Shown here in pieces: positions 16,525-16,949 of a DNA stretch of 16,949 nucleotides (positions are counted from its first letter, which is position 1; each line of letters opens with the position of its first letter). Origin of the DNA: an uncultured Candidatus Saccharibacteria bacterium (GTDB taxonomy: Bacteria; Patescibacteriota; Saccharimonadia; Saccharimonadales; Saccharimonadaceae); NCBI GenBank assembly GCA_938038145.1, contig CALHQU010000045.1, positions 1-16,949 on the forward strand. Direction: 5' to 3'. The position numbers and the translations under genes were made by a program. A model generated the notes under the pieces. It worked only from the letters and a program-made list of their open reading frames with translations. It was not told where the DNA came from and did not search any database.

Positions 16525-16949
16525 ATGGGTGTTCCCTATGTCAAATTGGCTAGTGCTGTGTCAGTGGCAGCTGTTGTTGGCGCAGTGGTATTTAACGCGC
16601 CAGCCAATGCTGCGCCGACTGCATTCACGTGGACGGGCGCTGCTGGCGACCACAAAATGTCAACTGCTGGCAACTGGAAAGACGGCCAAGTACCAACAGA
16701 GGGCGCTAAGCTGGTATTTACATGTGCCAACGGAGCTAGCGAGAAGATTCAGAATGATTTGAACGTTGCTTTGTCGGGTCTATCTGTTTCGAAGATGAAC
16801 AATGCTGATGCTAGTCCGACATGCGCTAGCTATACGATTGATACGCTGAAATTTACATCGGATGCTGAGTTTAGCGGCGGACACACTAGCGCTGGCGATA
16901 AAGATGAAGATAAAATTCCTCATATTTACGTTTCAGGTGCTATAACTGG
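16525..16949 (+). CDS. Secreted surface protein, N-terminal part (partial)
   Basis: ATG 16525, preceded by AGGAG, opens a frame that runs off the right edge after 141 full codons. Residues 1-30 form a signal peptide: one lysine near the start, a hydrophobic core (about 8-24) and an Ala-rich cleavage region (APANAA, cut probably after residue 29 or 30). The mature part starts with FTWTGAAGD....TAGNWKDGQVP, a pattern seen at the front of autotransporter-like and beta-helix surface proteins (WTG..D..W....NW). Two cysteines (C67, C100) could form a disulfide. Codons are visibly richer in G and C than the neighbouring glycan genes. A cell-surface or adhesin-like role is inferred; the anchoring mechanism lies outside the window. 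Confidence 0.75.
   Translation, partial: MGVPYVKLASAVSVAAVVGAVVFNAPANAAPTAFTWTGAAGDHKMSTAGNWKDGQVPTEGAKLVFTCANGASEKIQNDLNVALSGLSVSKMNNADASPTCASYTIDTLKFTSDAEFSGGHTSAGDKDEDKIPHIYVSGAIT

Noticed and set aside
16536..16730. Minus-strand open frame inside the surface-protein gene.
   Set aside because: It mirrors the Ala-rich signal peptide codons and has no support as a gene.

Overview
The window is about 17 kb of bacterial chromosome dominated by a cell-surface polysaccharide locus. It uses the standard genetic code: several genes end in TGA. The compact, AT-leaning genome, short overlapping genes and a full dTDP-rhamnose pathway, with no lipid A or outer-membrane export genes in view, suggest a monoderm-like bacterium. 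My best guess is Candidatus Saccharibacteria (TM7) or a related Patescibacteria lineage. That is an inference from style, not proven; a low-GC Gram-positive is the main alternative.

Layout: (1) 1-502, minus, the 5' end of a large multi-pass membrane protein cut by the window edge. (2) 639-5349, plus, a tight five-gene cassette: a DegT-type sugar aminotransferase broken by a one-base deletion, a Gfo/Idh/MocA oxidoreductase, an ATP-grasp ligase, an extended SDR epimerase and a HAD phosphatase. (3) 5359-6933: a minus-strand GT2 membrane glycosyltransferase and a divergent GtrA-like flippase, followed by a 48-residue small ORF. (4) 6928-10301, minus: rmlB-rmlC-rmlD-rmlA, making dTDP-L-rhamnose. 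rmlA has an extra promoter of its own. (5) 10349-10786, plus, a small cytidylyltransferase-like protein. (6) 10789-15814, minus, a four-gene operon in transcription order: O-antigen polymerase/ligase-like protein, polyprenyl-phosphate sugar-phosphate transferase, and two GT4 glycosyltransferases. (7) 15849-16181, plus, an orphan LexA-like DNA-binding domain; then tRNA-Asn with its own promoter and terminator; then the start of a secreted surface protein that runs off the window.

Together the genes would prime undecaprenyl phosphate with a sugar phosphate (13012-14433), add sugars including rhamnose (GT4 and GT2 enzymes), modify a sugar by oxidation, transamination and possibly acylation (plus-strand cassette), and polymerise or ligate the product (14417-15814).

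The most notable non-gene signal is promoter architecture. Genes that begin divergent operons often have a TATACT or TATAAT box only 6-7 bp before the start codon, which predicts leaderless mRNAs, while genes inside operons have Shine-Dalgarno sites. Two divergent junctions share an inverted AAGTATA-N10-TATA arrangement, one of them next to the LexA-like regulator.
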